NCBI RefSeq assembly: GCF_030555055.1
Contig: NZ_JAMOAO010000001.1
Span: 1,116,001-1,180,000 of the forward strand
DNA length: 64,000 bases
From: Nocardiopsis sp. YSL2
Lineage (GTDB): Bacteria; Actinomycetota; Actinomycetes; Streptosporangiales; Streptosporangiaceae
Reading direction: 5' to 3'
Under the pieces are notes generated by a model. That model searched no databases. It saw only the letters and a list, made by a program, of their open reading frames with translations, and was not told the DNA's origin. This document shows, piece after piece, positions 43,977 through 52,697 of the stretch (positions within the stretch are counted from its first letter, which is position 1; the number at the start of each line of letters is the position of its first letter). Both the position numbers and the translations under genes were made by a program.

Positions 43977-45214
43977 TGGGACTCCTCACGCGTCAGGGGC
44001 AGCCGGAGGGCGATGGCGGTACCGGCCCCGGGAGCGGACTCCACATCGAGCGTCCCGCCCAGGGCGGCCGCCCGTTCCCGGAGCGCGGCGATCCCGTAGC
44101 CGGTGCCGTCCGCCCGGGGTTCGGCACGGGCGGGGTCGAATCCGATGCCGTCGTCGTACACGTCCAGGGTGACGTCGGACCCGAGGAATCCGAGGGTCAC
44201 CACGGCGGTGGCGGCCCGGGCGTGGGCGACCACGTTGGCGAGGCTGGCCTGAGCCGCACGCAGGAGGGCGACCCCGTATCCGGCGGGCAGCTCGACGGGG
44301 CCCCCGTCGATCCGGAACCGGCAGTCGATCCCCTCGGTCTCGGTCACGCGCGCGCACAGGCGGCTCAGGGCCCCGGGCAGGTCCCCGCCGACCAGGGAGG
44401 GCGGTGCCAGGTCCCGGACGAAACGACGGGCTTCGGCGAGGTTGGCCGACGCGCTCTCCCGTGCCTCGACGATCCTGGTGCGGGCCAGGTCGGGAGAGTC
44501 CGGAAGGGCGTTCTCGGCCGCACGCAGCAACAGGACGATGCTGGACAGGCCCTGGGCGAGGGTGTCGTGGATCTCGCGGGACAGCCGCTCGCGTTCATCG
44601 AGTACTCCGGCCCGGCGCTGTGAGGCGGCGAGTTCGTCACGGGTGCGGGTGAGGGTGTCGATGAGTTCCCTGCGCCGCTCGCTCTCCCGGTTCAGCGCGG
44701 TGTACCCGGCGGCGATCGCCACGGCGAACACCGCACCCAGGACGGGGCCCAGCACCAGGCCCACGGTGGCCTCCCCGGTGTGCAGGACCTGCCCCAGCAC
44801 GACCGCACCGGTGACGACGCCGACCGCGACGACCGCATGCACACCCCGCAGCAGGTGCAGGTGCAGGAAGAACAGCGGGAAGGCCAGCCAGACGAAGTCG
44901 GCGCTGGCCCAGGACAGCAGCGCCCACAGCGCCGTGACCGCGGCCAGCCACACCAGGGAGCGGACGCGGTGGACATCGCGTCGTGCGGACAGGGCCCCCA
45001 CGCCGTACACGGCACCGAGCAGGAGCGCCGCGGCCGGCACCGTCCACTGCGCCCACAGCGGCTGGGCGGCCCCCGGGCCCGTCGCGGTCAGCACGAACCG
45101 CGCAGTGGCCACGCACAGCAGCAGAAGGAAGCACGCGTGCAGCAGCAGGCGCAGCACGCGCAACACCGTCGGCACCCCGGGAAACTCAGGCGCCCTCCCC
45201 CTCATCGCCCCCAT
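43973..45214 (-). CDS. Sensor histidine kinase, HisKA_3 type
   Basis: A 413-residue kinase with five to six membrane segments in residues 20-175, then the dimerisation/phosphoacceptor helix ERERLSREIHDTLAQGLSSIVLLL (His216) and an ATPase domain with VYDDGIGFDP and GTGYGIAALRERAAAL. It phosphorylates the adjacent NarL-type regulator. Without a large extracellular domain it probably senses membrane stress or a transporter state. The first 19 codons lie inside the 229-bp repeat that is copied at 47261-47489. ATG 45205 is an alternative start. Confidence 0.92.
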   Translation of the reverse strand: MGAMRGRAPEFPGVPTVLRVLRLLLHACFLLLLCVATARFVLTATGPGAAQPLWAQWTVPAAALLLGAVYGVGALSARRDVHRVRSLVWLAAVTALWALLSWASADFVWLAFPLFFLHLHLLRGVHAVVAVGVVTGAVVLGQVLHTGEATVGLVLGPVLGAVFAVAIAAGYTALNRESERRRELIDTLTRTRDELAASQRRAGVLDERERLSREIHDTLAQGLSSIVLLLRAAENALPDSPDLARTRIVEARESASANLAEARRFVRDLAPPSLVGGDLPGALSRLCARVTETEGIDCRFRIDGGPVELPAGYGVALLRAAQASLANVVAHARAATAVVTLGFLGSDVTLDVYDDGIGFDPARAEPRADGTGYGIAALRERAAALGGTLDVESAPGAGTAIALRLPLTREESQ

Positions 45215-45385
45215 CCCCGCAGCGTACGACGCCCGCCCCCGCTCCGGCATCCATCGTTCGATGGAGTCCGGCCTCCACCCCACCGCCCCGACGGACCCGA
45301 CTTCTCCCCGATGCCGGAGAGCGCCCTCCCGAACAAAGCTGGGAACCCTCATCCGAACGCCACCACAGAAGGGAGGGACACCGTG
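45157..45385. repeat. 229-bp direct repeat, copy 1
   Basis: Identical to 47261-47489 except at two positions (45173 C/T and 45300 A/C). It contains the 5' end of the kinase gene, the divergent promoter region, and the ribosome site and GTG of the ABC permease (GTG at 45383), here joined to unrelated sequence. Confidence 0.97.
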
Positions 45386-45939
45386 GCGGGTCTGCATGCG
45401 TCGTGTGCCTCGCTCGCCCGGGAAAGGCCTGCTGAACCTGGACATCGTGGACGACCGGATCATGTACATCGAGAGACTCGATCGGCCATCCATGCACCGC
45501 CAGAGTCCACAGCCATAACGTTCGCCCGAACGGAACACGAAGTGCGGGCCCGGACTCGCCGTCTCGGGTGCTCGGGTCTGCTGATGGGGCCCACACCGTC
45601 GGGGTCCAGCGCCAGCACACCGGTTCTACCGTCAACGCGCCACATCCCAGACATGAAGATCACGGTCTACAGCTGGAGTATCAGGGGACCTGGTCGGCCC
45701 GATCCCCTGGGGTCGGGGCGGTCTTCGCGTTGTAGGTGATGGCGTCGACAAGGTCGCGAACCCGGTCATTCGTCGGTGATGTGTTCAGAAGCCCATCATC
45801 ACAAGGAGTGCGGTGTGGTCGCCTTCCGTCTTGAGTCTCGTGAGTGAGAAAGCCCCGACCGCGCACAGCCGTCGGGGCGGGATGGGGCGGTGTCGTCGTG
45901 GGAGAGAACCCCGGCCCTCGTCGGGGCAGGAGGAGCTGG
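45386..45939. other. Left part of the repeat-flanked insert, no recognised gene
   Basis: 554 bp of lower GC than the neighbours. The orphan permease start at 45383 opens a frame to 45739 that looks like nonsense. A second short frame encoding GLLNLDIVDDRIMYIERLD is unidentified. Near the right end is a terminator for the minus-strand genes of the insert. Confidence 0.6.
45852..45878 (-). terminator. Intrinsic terminator of the insert's minus-strand genes
   Basis: GCCCCGAC (45852-45859) and GTCGGGGC (45871-45878) form an 8-bp stem; read on the minus strand it is followed by TTTCTC. Confidence 0.7.
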
Positions 45940-46692
45940 CTATTCGCAGGGGGCTGGGGGAAGGTCGTAGTCACCCGGGTTGGGGTCGGGATCCGCCGTC
46001 CTCAGAGCCTGGGCCAGTTGTCCCACGTTCTGCCCCATCATCCGGCCCTGCACCGTGGGGTTGGGGCCCTCGTCAGCGAACCGGGCAGAGCGCCCCCGCT
46101 CGTCGGCGTCCATCACCCGTCCCTCGAACTCGCCGTTGCCGATCACTCCGTTGTCCGCGGGGATCGTCGCTCCACCCCCCAGGGTCAGCCACATCGCGGG
46201 CTGGCGCCCATCACCTTCCGAGCAGCGCTCGGCCTCCCAGAAGATGGCCTTGATGTAGGTATGTCCGACCTCCACGCGGGCGTGGCCTTGGGCTGCCGTG
46301 GGGACGGGGTCGTCGATGTTGCCGTCGGTGAAGGACGAACCCCACGTGCCGATCTCGTAGGAGTCAGGCGCGGGGCGAGGGGCATCCTCGGACGACCACA
46401 ACACCCGCTGCACGTCCAACGTCACCCGCCGCCCCATCGCGCCCTCACCGCGTTCGATCGCGACCGGATCAGCGGGGAGGTGTTCTTCCTCGGCCACCCG
46501 GACTTGCACGACATGGTCGGCGTAGGTGACCCAGTCCCGGACCGAGGAGTTGGGTTTGATGTCGGAGGTCGCAGCCATGAGCGGCATGGGTTCCCGCGGG
46601 GATTCCTCTGACGTCGTCACTGCGAGCGTGAAGGGAACGGAAACGACCAGCGCGGCGGCGACCCCCAGGGAGGCAGTCGTGATGCGATTCAT
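45940..46692 (-). CDS. Secreted protein of unknown function in the repeat-flanked insert
   Basis: A 250-residue protein with a signal peptide or N-terminal anchor (ITTASLGVAAALVVSVPFTLAV, no clear lipobox) and a beta-rich outer region containing VTYADHVVQVRVAEEEHLP and GHTYIKAIFWEAERC. An AGGAGG lies immediately before its ATG, overlapping the TAG stop of the decayed protease frame, so the two were probably an operon. It has two Cys. No family recognised; third-position GC is lower than in neighbouring genes. Confidence 0.72.
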   Translation of the reverse strand: MNRITTASLGVAAALVVSVPFTLAVTTSEESPREPMPLMAATSDIKPNSSVRDWVTYADHVVQVRVAEEEHLPADPVAIERGEGAMGRRVTLDVQRVLWSSEDAPRPAPDSYEIGTWGSSFTDGNIDDPVPTAAQGHARVEVGHTYIKAIFWEAERCSEGDGRQPAMWLTLGGGATIPADNGVIGNGEFEGRVMDADERGRSARFADEGPNPTVQGRMMGQNVGQLAQALRTADPDPNPGDYDLPPAPCE

Positions 46693-46701
46693 GGAGTCCT
46701 C

Positions 46702-46970
46702 CTAGTAGGTCGCGTTGACCAGGTCGTGGTTGTGCCCACCCAGCCCGGGATAGTCCGAGTGGGGGTGATCAGGCAACCCAGCCGGGAGTCAGTGTCACTC
46801 AACTTCGGGGAGGACACGGAACCGTGCTGGCGTCCCACGGCATGACCGGTCCCGTGGCAGGTCAGGCCGCTGCTGTCCATGGAGAAGTACACGTTGGCAT
46901 TGTCGGTGCGGCATGGAGAGCCCACGTTCAAGCTGAGCACAGCGGCCATACGCCTTCCGGGGATACGCAT
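46702..46970 (-). pseudogene. Decayed secreted metzincin-like metalloprotease
   Basis: The frame from ATG 46970 (AAAGGA upstream) reads MRIPGRRMAAVLSLNVG, then NVYFSMDSSGLTCHGTGHAVGRQHG and SPKLSDTDSRLGC. The HGTGHAVGRQH segment matches the zinc motif HExGHxxGxxH with the catalytic Glu changed to Gly. The region that should separate the MDSSG strand from this motif is absent, implying an internal deletion. After RLGC the frame goes astray and runs to 46689, whereas another frame gives YPGLGGHNHDLVNATY and a stop at 46702, the kind of C-terminus expected, implying a frameshift. Assignment rests on motif recognition and memory of the family, not on a search. Confidence 0.6.
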
Positions 46971-47260
46971 GGGTCCTTTCGGATAGGAATAACCAGCCAT
47001 GCCCCGATTCATCCTCGGGGCATCACGTACCGTATCGCCCCTGAACCAGGCGAGATTGATGTGTCCGGACGCGGTCACCAACTGGTCTCACAATGACAAC
47101 CAGTCAAACTGCACGAACCCTGCGAGGACCCGCCCCCGTAGCACCATTCGGGGCGGTGCGGTGTTCGTGGACCACTACCCCGCCGGCCGCGATGGTGTGG
47201 CTGGTCGGAGAAGACAGACGAGCTAGGCCAAGGCGGAAGTCCCCGGCTGCACACGGTGGC
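46971..47260. other. Leader of the decayed protease and right end of the insert
   Basis: 290 bp, lower GC. ATGCCCCGA (46999-47007) and TCGGGGCAT (47015-47023) form a perfect 9-bp stem in the leader. The ORF from 47081 passes through it but its N-terminus is not convincing. No other gene seen. Confidence 0.45.
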
Positions 47261-47489
47261 CGCGCAACACCGTCGGTACCCCGGGAAACTCAGGCGCCCT
47301 CCCCCTCATCGCCCCCATCCCCGCAGCGTACGACGCCCGCCCCCGCTCCGGCATCCATCGTTCGATGGAGTCCGGCCTCCACCCCACCGCCCCGACGGAC
47401 CCGCCTTCTCCCCGATGCCGGAGAGCGCCCTCCCGAACAAAGCTGGGAACCCTCATCCGAACGCCACCACAGAAGGGAGGGACACCGTG
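47261..47489. repeat. 229-bp direct repeat, copy 2
   Basis: Second copy of 45157-45385, offset 2,104 bp. It carries the intact promoter and start of the ABC permease and, on the minus strand, an orphan kinase 5' end (ATG 47318, 19 native codons) that runs into 12 unrelated codons and stops at 47223. Confidence 0.97.
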
Positions 47490-48569
47490 TTCGTCGCACT
47501 GCGCGACATCCGCTTCGCCAAGGGCCGGTTCGCACTGATGGGTTCGGTCGTCGTCCTCATCACCCTGCTGATCGTCCTGCTGTCAGGGCTGACGGCGGGG
47601 CTGGCCGACCAGTCCACCTCGGCCATCCGGCACCTGCCCGCCGACCGCGTCGCCTTCGGCGGCGCCGAGGAGTCCTACGCCGACAGCGCCGTCACCTCGG
47701 AGCAGCTCGGCACCTGGACCGGCACCGAGGGGATCGAGTGGGCGGAGCCGGTCGGCATCACCCAGAGCCGTTTCGAGCTCGCCTCCGGCGGCGGCGGTTC
47801 CGTCGCCCTGTTCGGGCTCCCCTCCGGCACCCGGCTCGCACCGAAGGAACCGAGCTCCCCGGACCACGTGGTGGTCGGCGACCGAACCGCCGCGGACTAC
47901 GGGCTGGCCCCGGGGGACACGCTCACCGTCGCCGGTCGGGACCTCACCGTGGAGCACGTCTCCGGCACCGAGTACTTCAACCACACCCCCGTGGTGTGGG
48001 TCGACCTCGCCACCTGGCGGGACCTGGACCCGCGCGTCCGGCACGCCCGGGGCCCCGACGCGCCGATCGCGAACGTGATCGCCGCCGGTGTCGCCTCCGA
48101 CGCGGCCGCGGAAGCCGCCGACGGCGCAGCCGGCACGGTCTCGATGTCCCGGTCCGACAGCTTCGCCGCCATCGGCGCGTTCTCCTCGGAGAACGGTTCG
48201 CTCACGGCCATGCAGGGCTTTTTGTACGCGATCTCGGCCCTGGTGGTCGGCGCCTTCCTGACCGTGTGGACCATCCAGCGGGGCGGCGACGTCGCGATCC
48301 TCAAGGCTCTGGGCGGGTCCACCGCCTACCTGCTGCGCGACGCCCTGGCCCAGGCACTGGTCGTGCTGTCCCTGGGCGCCGCCGCGGGCGGCGCGCTCGG
48401 GGCCGGAGCGGGCGCGCTGGCCGCCTCCGTGGTGCCCTTCGCCCTGACCCCCGCCACCACGCTGGCTCCGGTGGCGGCCATGGTCGTCCTGGGCATGCTC
48501 GGCGCGGCCCTGGCCGTCCGGCGCATCACCTCCGTCGATCCGTTGACCGCCCTGGGAGGCGTCCGATGA
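47487..48569 (+). CDS. FtsX-family ABC transporter permease
   Basis: A 360-residue membrane protein. One N-terminal span (about 17-40) is followed by an extracellular MacB-like domain of about 200 residues and three C-terminal spans, the standard FtsX/LolC/MacB layout. FVALRDIRFAKGRFALMGSVV is the typical start and GGDVAILKALGGSTAYLLRDAL the conserved cytoplasmic coupling segment. The GTG at 47487 has GAAGGGAGGG upstream. Its stop overlaps the ATPase start by four bases (ATGA). Such pairs extrude peptides, antibiotics or lipids. The two-component system at 43335-45214 is the likely regulator. Confidence 0.9.
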   Translation: MFVALRDIRFAKGRFALMGSVVVLITLLIVLLSGLTAGLADQSTSAIRHLPADRVAFGGAEESYADSAVTSEQLGTWTGTEGIEWAEPVGITQSRFELASGGGGSVALFGLPSGTRLAPKEPSSPDHVVVGDRTAADYGLAPGDTLTVAGRDLTVEHVSGTEYFNHTPVVWVDLATWRDLDPRVRHARGPDAPIANVIAAGVASDAAAEAADGAAGTVSMSRSDSFAAIGAFSSENGSLTAMQGFLYAISALVVGAFLTVWTIQRGGDVAILKALGGSTAYLLRDALAQALVVLSLGAAAGGALGAGAGALAASVVPFALTPATTLAPVAAMVVLGMLGAALAVRRITSVDPLTALGGVR

Positions 48570-49252
48570 CCCTGTCCCTGCACGACGTGACCCTGAGCTA
48601 CCCCGACGGCGAGGGCGCCGTCACCGCCCTGGACCGGGTCTCGGTCCAGGTGGCGCCCGGGGAACTGGCCGCCGTGGTCGGCCCCTCCGGGTCCGGGAAG
48701 TCGAGCCTGCTGGCCGTGGCCGCGACCCTGGTCGGCCCCGACTCCGGAACGGTCTCGGTGGGCGGTGTGGACGCCCTGCGGCTGACCGCCCGCGATCGGG
48801 CCCGGCTGCGGCTGCGCGAGGTGGGGATCGTCTTCCAGCAGCCGAACCTGCTCGGTTCCCTGACCGCGGTGGAACAGTTGATGGTCATGGGGCACATGCG
48901 CGGGCAGCCGCTCGGTCCCGCCCGCGGCGCGGCGATGGAGACCCTGGCGGCGGTGGGCCTCTCCGGCAAGGAGCACCGCCGCCCGCACCAGCTCTCCGGA
49001 GGGGAGCGCCAGCGGGTCAACATCGCCCGCGCGCTCTCCGGACGGCCGAGCGTGCTGCTGGTCGACGAGCCCACAGCGGCCCTGGACCACGAGCGGGGGG
49101 CGAGGATCATGGACCTGCTGGCGGAGGCCACGCGCGCGTTCGGTGTGGCGACGCTGCTGGTCACCCACGACACCGATCACCTGGGCGCGGCCGCGCGGGT
49201 CCTCACCATGCGCGACGGCGTCCTGGAGGCGGATGTCAGTGCAGCTTCCTAG
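48566..49252 (+). CDS. ABC transporter ATP-binding protein, MacB/LolD type
   Basis: A 228-residue ATPase with Walker A GPSGSGKSSLL, Q-loop VFQQPNLLGSLT, signature LSGGERQRVNIARAL, Walker B VLLVDEPTAALD and switch His in VTHDTDHL. It belongs to the group that partners FtsX-type permeases. Coupled to the permease by ATGA. A VWA-domain protein gene starts 31 bp downstream and may be co-transcribed. Confidence 0.95.
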   Translation: MTLSLHDVTLSYPDGEGAVTALDRVSVQVAPGELAAVVGPSGSGKSSLLAVAATLVGPDSGTVSVGGVDALRLTARDRARLRLREVGIVFQQPNLLGSLTAVEQLMVMGHMRGQPLGPARGAAMETLAAVGLSGKEHRRPHQLSGGERQRVNIARALSGRPSVLLVDEPTAALDHERGARIMDLLAEATRAFGVATLLVTHDTDHLGAAARVLTMRDGVLEADVSAAS

Positions 49253-49283
49253 ACTGGAAGCGCCACCGACCCGCGGAGCACAC

Positions 49284-50711
49284 ATGCACCTGTCCGCTCT
49301 CCTGGACTTCGACGTCGTCCCCCTCGACGCCGACGACGCCGTGTCCGTCCTGATCGACATCACGGCCCCCGAACGCGAGGCCGACACCGAGCGGCCACCC
49401 GCGACCCTGCAGATCGTGCTGGACCGCAGCGGCTCGATGGGCGGCGGCCGACTGGCCGGAGCGGTCACCGCTCTGGTCGGCCTGGTGGACCGGCTCGCGC
49501 CCACCGACAACTTCGGCCTGGTCTCCTTCGACACCCAGGCCGTCGTGGAGGTCCCCACCGGTCCGCTCGCCGACAAGGAGGCCGTGCGCCGCCGCATCCG
49601 GGGCCTGGTCCCGGGCGGCGGCACGGACCTGTCCTCCGGGCTGCTGCGGGGGATCCAGGAGGCCCGCCGGGCGGGCGGCGACCGGGGCGCCACCCTGCTG
49701 CTGATCTCGGACGGGCACGCCAACCACGGGGTCACCGACCACGACCTGCTCCGCCAGGTCACCGCCGACGCCTACGGGCACGCCGTGACCACCACGACCC
49801 TCGGCTACGGGCTCGGCTACGACGAGGCGCTGCTCGGCGCGGTCGCCGACGGCGGCGCGGGCAGCGCGCTCTTCGCCGAGGACCCCGACACCGCGGGGGG
49901 ACTCATCGCCCAGGAGGCGGAGTACCTGCTGGCCAAGTCGGCGCAGGCGGCGTCCCTGCGGGTCCCGCCCGGCCCGCACGTCAAGGAGGTCTCGGTGGTC
50001 GGCGAGATGCCGTCGTCGCGACTGCCGGACGGCACGCTCATGGTGGAGCTGGGGGACTTTTTCTCCGGTGAGACCCGCCGTTTGCTGCTGCGCGTGGAGG
50101 TGCCGGGGATGGCGTCGCTGGGGACGGTCACCGTGACCACGCTCGACGTCACGTACGTGGACCCGGCCACGATGACGACCTACACCGCGAGTCTGCCGAT
50201 CACCGTCAACGTGGTGCCCGGTGACGAGGCCCGGGACCGCTCGCCCCGGCCGGAGGTGCGCACGGAGGAGGCCCTCCAGCGGGCCCAGACGGCCAAGCGC
50301 GAGGCGAGCGAGGCCCTGCGCCGCGGTGACCGGAGCGGCGCCGCCGAGATCCTGGACCGGGCGCGGGGCGACCTGCCACGGCCGTCGAGCGCCCCGGGCG
50401 CGGCCTCGGCGGAACTCTCGGCACAGGCCGAGGAGCTGGACCGGATGTCGGCGATGGCGCGCACCGACGACGCCTCGCGCACGTCCAAGTCGCTGTACTC
50501 CAGCCAGTCCGGGTACTCGCGCAAGCGCGGTCGGCACCAGCCGCAGGGCGCACCGGAGGCGCCGCGGACGGGACCGGAAGCTCCGTCGACGCCTCCGCCG
50601 CCGGGCGGCGAGATCAGCGGTCAGCAGACCGGGGGCGACCTGTCCTCTCCGGACCGGAGACCGCCCCGGTCCCGGCGCAGGCCGCCCGAGGACCCGCGGC
50701 AGGAGAGCTGA
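49284..50711 (+). CDS. VWA-domain protein
   Basis: A 475-residue protein without signal peptide or membrane span. The von Willebrand A domain spans about residues 40-215, with an intact MIDAS (QIVLDRSGSM, Asp47-Ser49-Ser51; then GGGTDLSSG and LISDGHANHG). A beta-sandwich follows to about 330, then a helical segment with EALQRAQTAKREASEALRRGD and a basic, Pro-rich disordered tail. The arrangement resembles inter-alpha-trypsin-inhibitor-like VWA proteins of actinobacteria. Metal-dependent protein binding is inferred; partner unknown. It follows the ABC ATPase closely. Confidence 0.85.
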   Translation: MHLSALLDFDVVPLDADDAVSVLIDITAPEREADTERPPATLQIVLDRSGSMGGGRLAGAVTALVGLVDRLAPTDNFGLVSFDTQAVVEVPTGPLADKEAVRRRIRGLVPGGGTDLSSGLLRGIQEARRAGGDRGATLLLISDGHANHGVTDHDLLRQVTADAYGHAVTTTTLGYGLGYDEALLGAVADGGAGSALFAEDPDTAGGLIAQEAEYLLAKSAQAASLRVPPGPHVKEVSVVGEMPSSRLPDGTLMVELGDFFSGETRRLLLRVEVPGMASLGTVTVTTLDVTYVDPATMTTYTASLPITVNVVPGDEARDRSPRPEVRTEEALQRAQTAKREASEALRRGDRSGAAEILDRARGDLPRPSSAPGAASAELSAQAEELDRMSAMARTDDASRTSKSLYSSQSGYSRKRGRHQPQGAPEAPRTGPEAPSTPPPPGGEISGQQTGGDLSSPDRRPPRSRRRPPEDPRQES

Positions 50712-50716
50712 GCCGT

Positions 50717-50749
50717 CCGGTCCCCGCCGCAGCGTGCGACGGGGACCGG
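50717..50749. terminator. Terminator after the VWA gene
   Basis: CCGGTCCCCG (50717-50726) and CGGGGACCGG (50740-50749) form a perfect 10-bp stem with a 13-nt loop, starting 6 bp after the stop. Confidence 0.6.
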
Positions 50750-50870
50750 GGAGCGCGGTCCGAGCGCCCTTCTGGCGGATCGGGCCGCGCTGCCGCTGCG
50801 CGGCGACCACGGGCGCCGGGACCTCGCTGCCGGGGGCTCACCGCCAAGGGCCTGTCCCACGGGTCCGCCG

Positions 50871-51536
50871 TCAGGCCGACGCGCGCAGCCGCTCCAGGCC
50901 GTCGAGGATGAGGTCGAGCCCGAACTCGAAGCCGCCGCCCTGGTCGTGCGGCTCCAGGTGGTAGCGGATGTGCGCGGCCAGGTCGGGATAGGTGTCGACG
51001 GGGAAGGATCGCAGGACGCTCTCGCCCACCTCCTGCATCTGGTCCGGGGCCAGGGGGAAGCCCAGCGCCTGCAGCGCGTGGCCGACCAGATGGTCCTCGA
51101 TCGTGTGGAAGGCCCGGTCGAGCAGGCCGGGGGTGAAGTTCGCCGTACGCAGTGATCGCAGCGCGCTGTCCATGTAGCGCATCCGCTCCGGCCCCGGGTT
51201 GACGCTCGACGTCCACAGCGAAGCCGCCCAGGGGTGGCGCATCAGTGCCTCGTGGGCCGAGACCGCGCGCCGACGCGCCTGCTCACGCCAGTCCGCGTCG
51301 CCCTCGGGCAACTCGATCTCGCCGACGACCCGGTCGAGCATCCCGTCGAGCAGGTCGGCCTTGCCGTCGACGTGGTTGTACAGCGACATGGCCTCCACAC
51401 CGAGTTCGCGCCCGAGCCTGCGCATCGACAGGGCGCCGATGCCCTCGGCGTCGGCCAGGACGACGCCGGCGTCGAGCACGCGGTCGCGGGTCAGCGGCGC
51501 GCGGCGCGCCTTGGGCGGGTCCTTCGGCATCGGCAC
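50871..51536 (-). CDS. TetR-family repressor, TetR-class C-terminal domain
   Basis: A 221-residue repressor. The helix-turn-helix is LTRDRVLDAGVVLADAEGIGALSMRRLGRELGVEAMSLYNHVDGKADLLDGM, which is close to the classical TetR group, and the C-terminal domain has the matching helical pattern. GTG 51536 or ATG 51530 is the start; AGGAGG is upstream. Divergent from a quinone-reductase-like gene, with two tandem dyads over the promoters, so it represses itself and that gene. Confidence 0.9.
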   Translation of the reverse strand: MPMPKDPPKARRAPLTRDRVLDAGVVLADAEGIGALSMRRLGRELGVEAMSLYNHVDGKADLLDGMLDRVVGEIELPEGDADWREQARRRAVSAHEALMRHPWAASLWTSSVNPGPERMRYMDSALRSLRTANFTPGLLDRAFHTIEDHLVGHALQALGFPLAPDQMQEVGESVLRSFPVDTYPDLAAHIRYHLEPHDQGGGFEFGLDLILDGLERLRASA

Positions 51537-51554
51537 GGGGACATCGACCTCCTC

Positions 51555-51608
51555 TTGACGGACAGCGGAACGCAGTCTAGCTTACAGAGTAAGTATTTAC
51601 GGTGTAAG
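51555..51608. promoter_or_regulatory. Tandem TetR operators overlapping a divergent promoter
   Basis: CTTACAGAGTAAG (51581-51593) and TTTACGGTGTAAG (51596-51608) are 13-bp dyads of form TTAC-N3-GTAA, centred 15 bp apart. A forward promoter TTGACG (51555-51560), 17-bp spacer, TAGCTT (51578-51583) is overlapped at its -10 by the first dyad. Confidence 0.85.
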
Positions 51609-51625
51609 TAACTGGATGGAGCCAC

Positions 51626-52627
51626 ATGAAGGCGATCGCGCAGAGCCGCTACGGCGAGCCCCACGACGTGCTGGAACTCCGCGACGTCGACCGTCCGGAA
51701 CCAGGGGAGCACGAGGTCCTGGTGCGCGTCCACGCCTCGTCGGTCAACCCCGCGGACCGGTTCGAGCTCGTCGGACTTCCGTACGTGCTCCGGCTCGTGT
51801 TCGGCCCGGCCCGGCCCAAGCACCCGGTCAGGGGCAGGGACGTGGCCGGAACCGTCGAGGCGGTGGGCACGGGGGTGACCCGGTGGCGACGGGGCGCCGC
51901 CGTGTTCGGCGAACTGACCGCCGGCGCCTTCGCCGAGTTCGTCGTGGCCGGAGAGGACGAGGTGGCGGCGGCGCCGGCCGGGCTCGACCTCGCGCGGGCG
52001 GCGGCCGTCCCGCTCGCCGGTGTCGCCGCGCTCCAGGGCCTGCGGGACGCCGGAGGCGTCCGCTCGGGCCACCGGGTCCTGGTCAACGGGGCTTCCGGGG
52101 GTGTGGGAACGTTCGCGGTCCAGATCGCGAAGTCGCTCGGCGCGCACGTGACCGGCGTGTGCAGCGGCGCCGGCGCCGACCTGGTGGCGTCGATCGGCGC
52201 GGACGAGGTCGTCGACTACACCCGGGAGGACTTCACCCGGAGTGGGAAGCGCTACGACGTCGTCTTCGACCTGGTGGGCAGTCACGCCCCGGCGGCCTAC
52301 CGCCGGGTGCTGCGCCGGGACGGGGTCTACGTCTGCGCCACCGGTAGGCCCGGCGGCCCCCTGCTCGGGCCGCTCCCCTACCTGCTGCGCGTGGTGCTCA
52401 CCTCCCTGCGCGGCCGACCGAGGATGCGGCCCTTCGCGGCGAAGACGAGCCGGGAGGACCTGGCCGCACTCGCCGAGCTGATCGAGTCCGGTCAGGTGCG
52501 ACCGGTCATCGACCGGACCTACGCGCTGGCGGACACGGCGGCGGCCCTCGCCCGCCAGGGCGCGGGCCACGCGCGCGGCAAGACGGTGGTGACCGTGGCG
52601 CAGACGGAGCCACCGACCGGTTCCTGA
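51626..52627 (+). CDS. NAD(P)-dependent MDR-family oxidoreductase, quinone reductase-like
   Basis: A 333-residue medium-chain reductase without zinc ligands. [17 protein letters not shown] is the N-terminal domain signature, [14 protein letters not shown] the hinge, and [28 protein letters not shown] the cofactor domain. The C-terminal GKTVVTV is the typical last strand. It probably reduces quinones or enones. Expression is inferred to be induced by a ligand of the divergent TetR repressor. Confidence 0.9.
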   Translation: MKAIAQSRYGEPHDVLELRDVDRPEPGEHEVLVRVHASSVNPADRFELVGLPYVLRLVFGPARPKHPVRGRDVAGTVEAVGTGVTRWRRGAAVFGELTAGAFAEFVVAGEDEVAAAPAGLDLARAAAVPLAGVAALQGLRDAGGVRSGHRVLVNGASGGVGTFAVQIAKSLGAHVTGVCSGAGADLVASIGADEVVDYTREDFTRSGKRYDVVFDLVGSHAPAAYRRVLRRDGVYVCATGRPGGPLLGPLPYLLRVVLTSLRGRPRMRPFAAKTSREDLAALAELIESGQVRPVIDRTYALADTAAALARQGAGHARGKTVVTVAQTEPPTGS

Positions 52628-52697
52628 CCACATCCGGCCCCACCGGATGCGGAGGGACGGGGGGCAGGCCGTTCCCGCCGGTCGTCGCCCCGGGTGC

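Noticed and set aside
45383..45739. 118-codon frame from the orphan permease start in repeat copy 1
   Set aside because: Has a good ribosome site and GTG, but only because these were duplicated; downstream residues show no similarity to the permease or any domain.
47223..47318. 31-codon frame from the orphan kinase start in repeat copy 2
   Set aside because: First 19 codons are the duplicated kinase start and the rest is unrelated; a by-product of the duplication.
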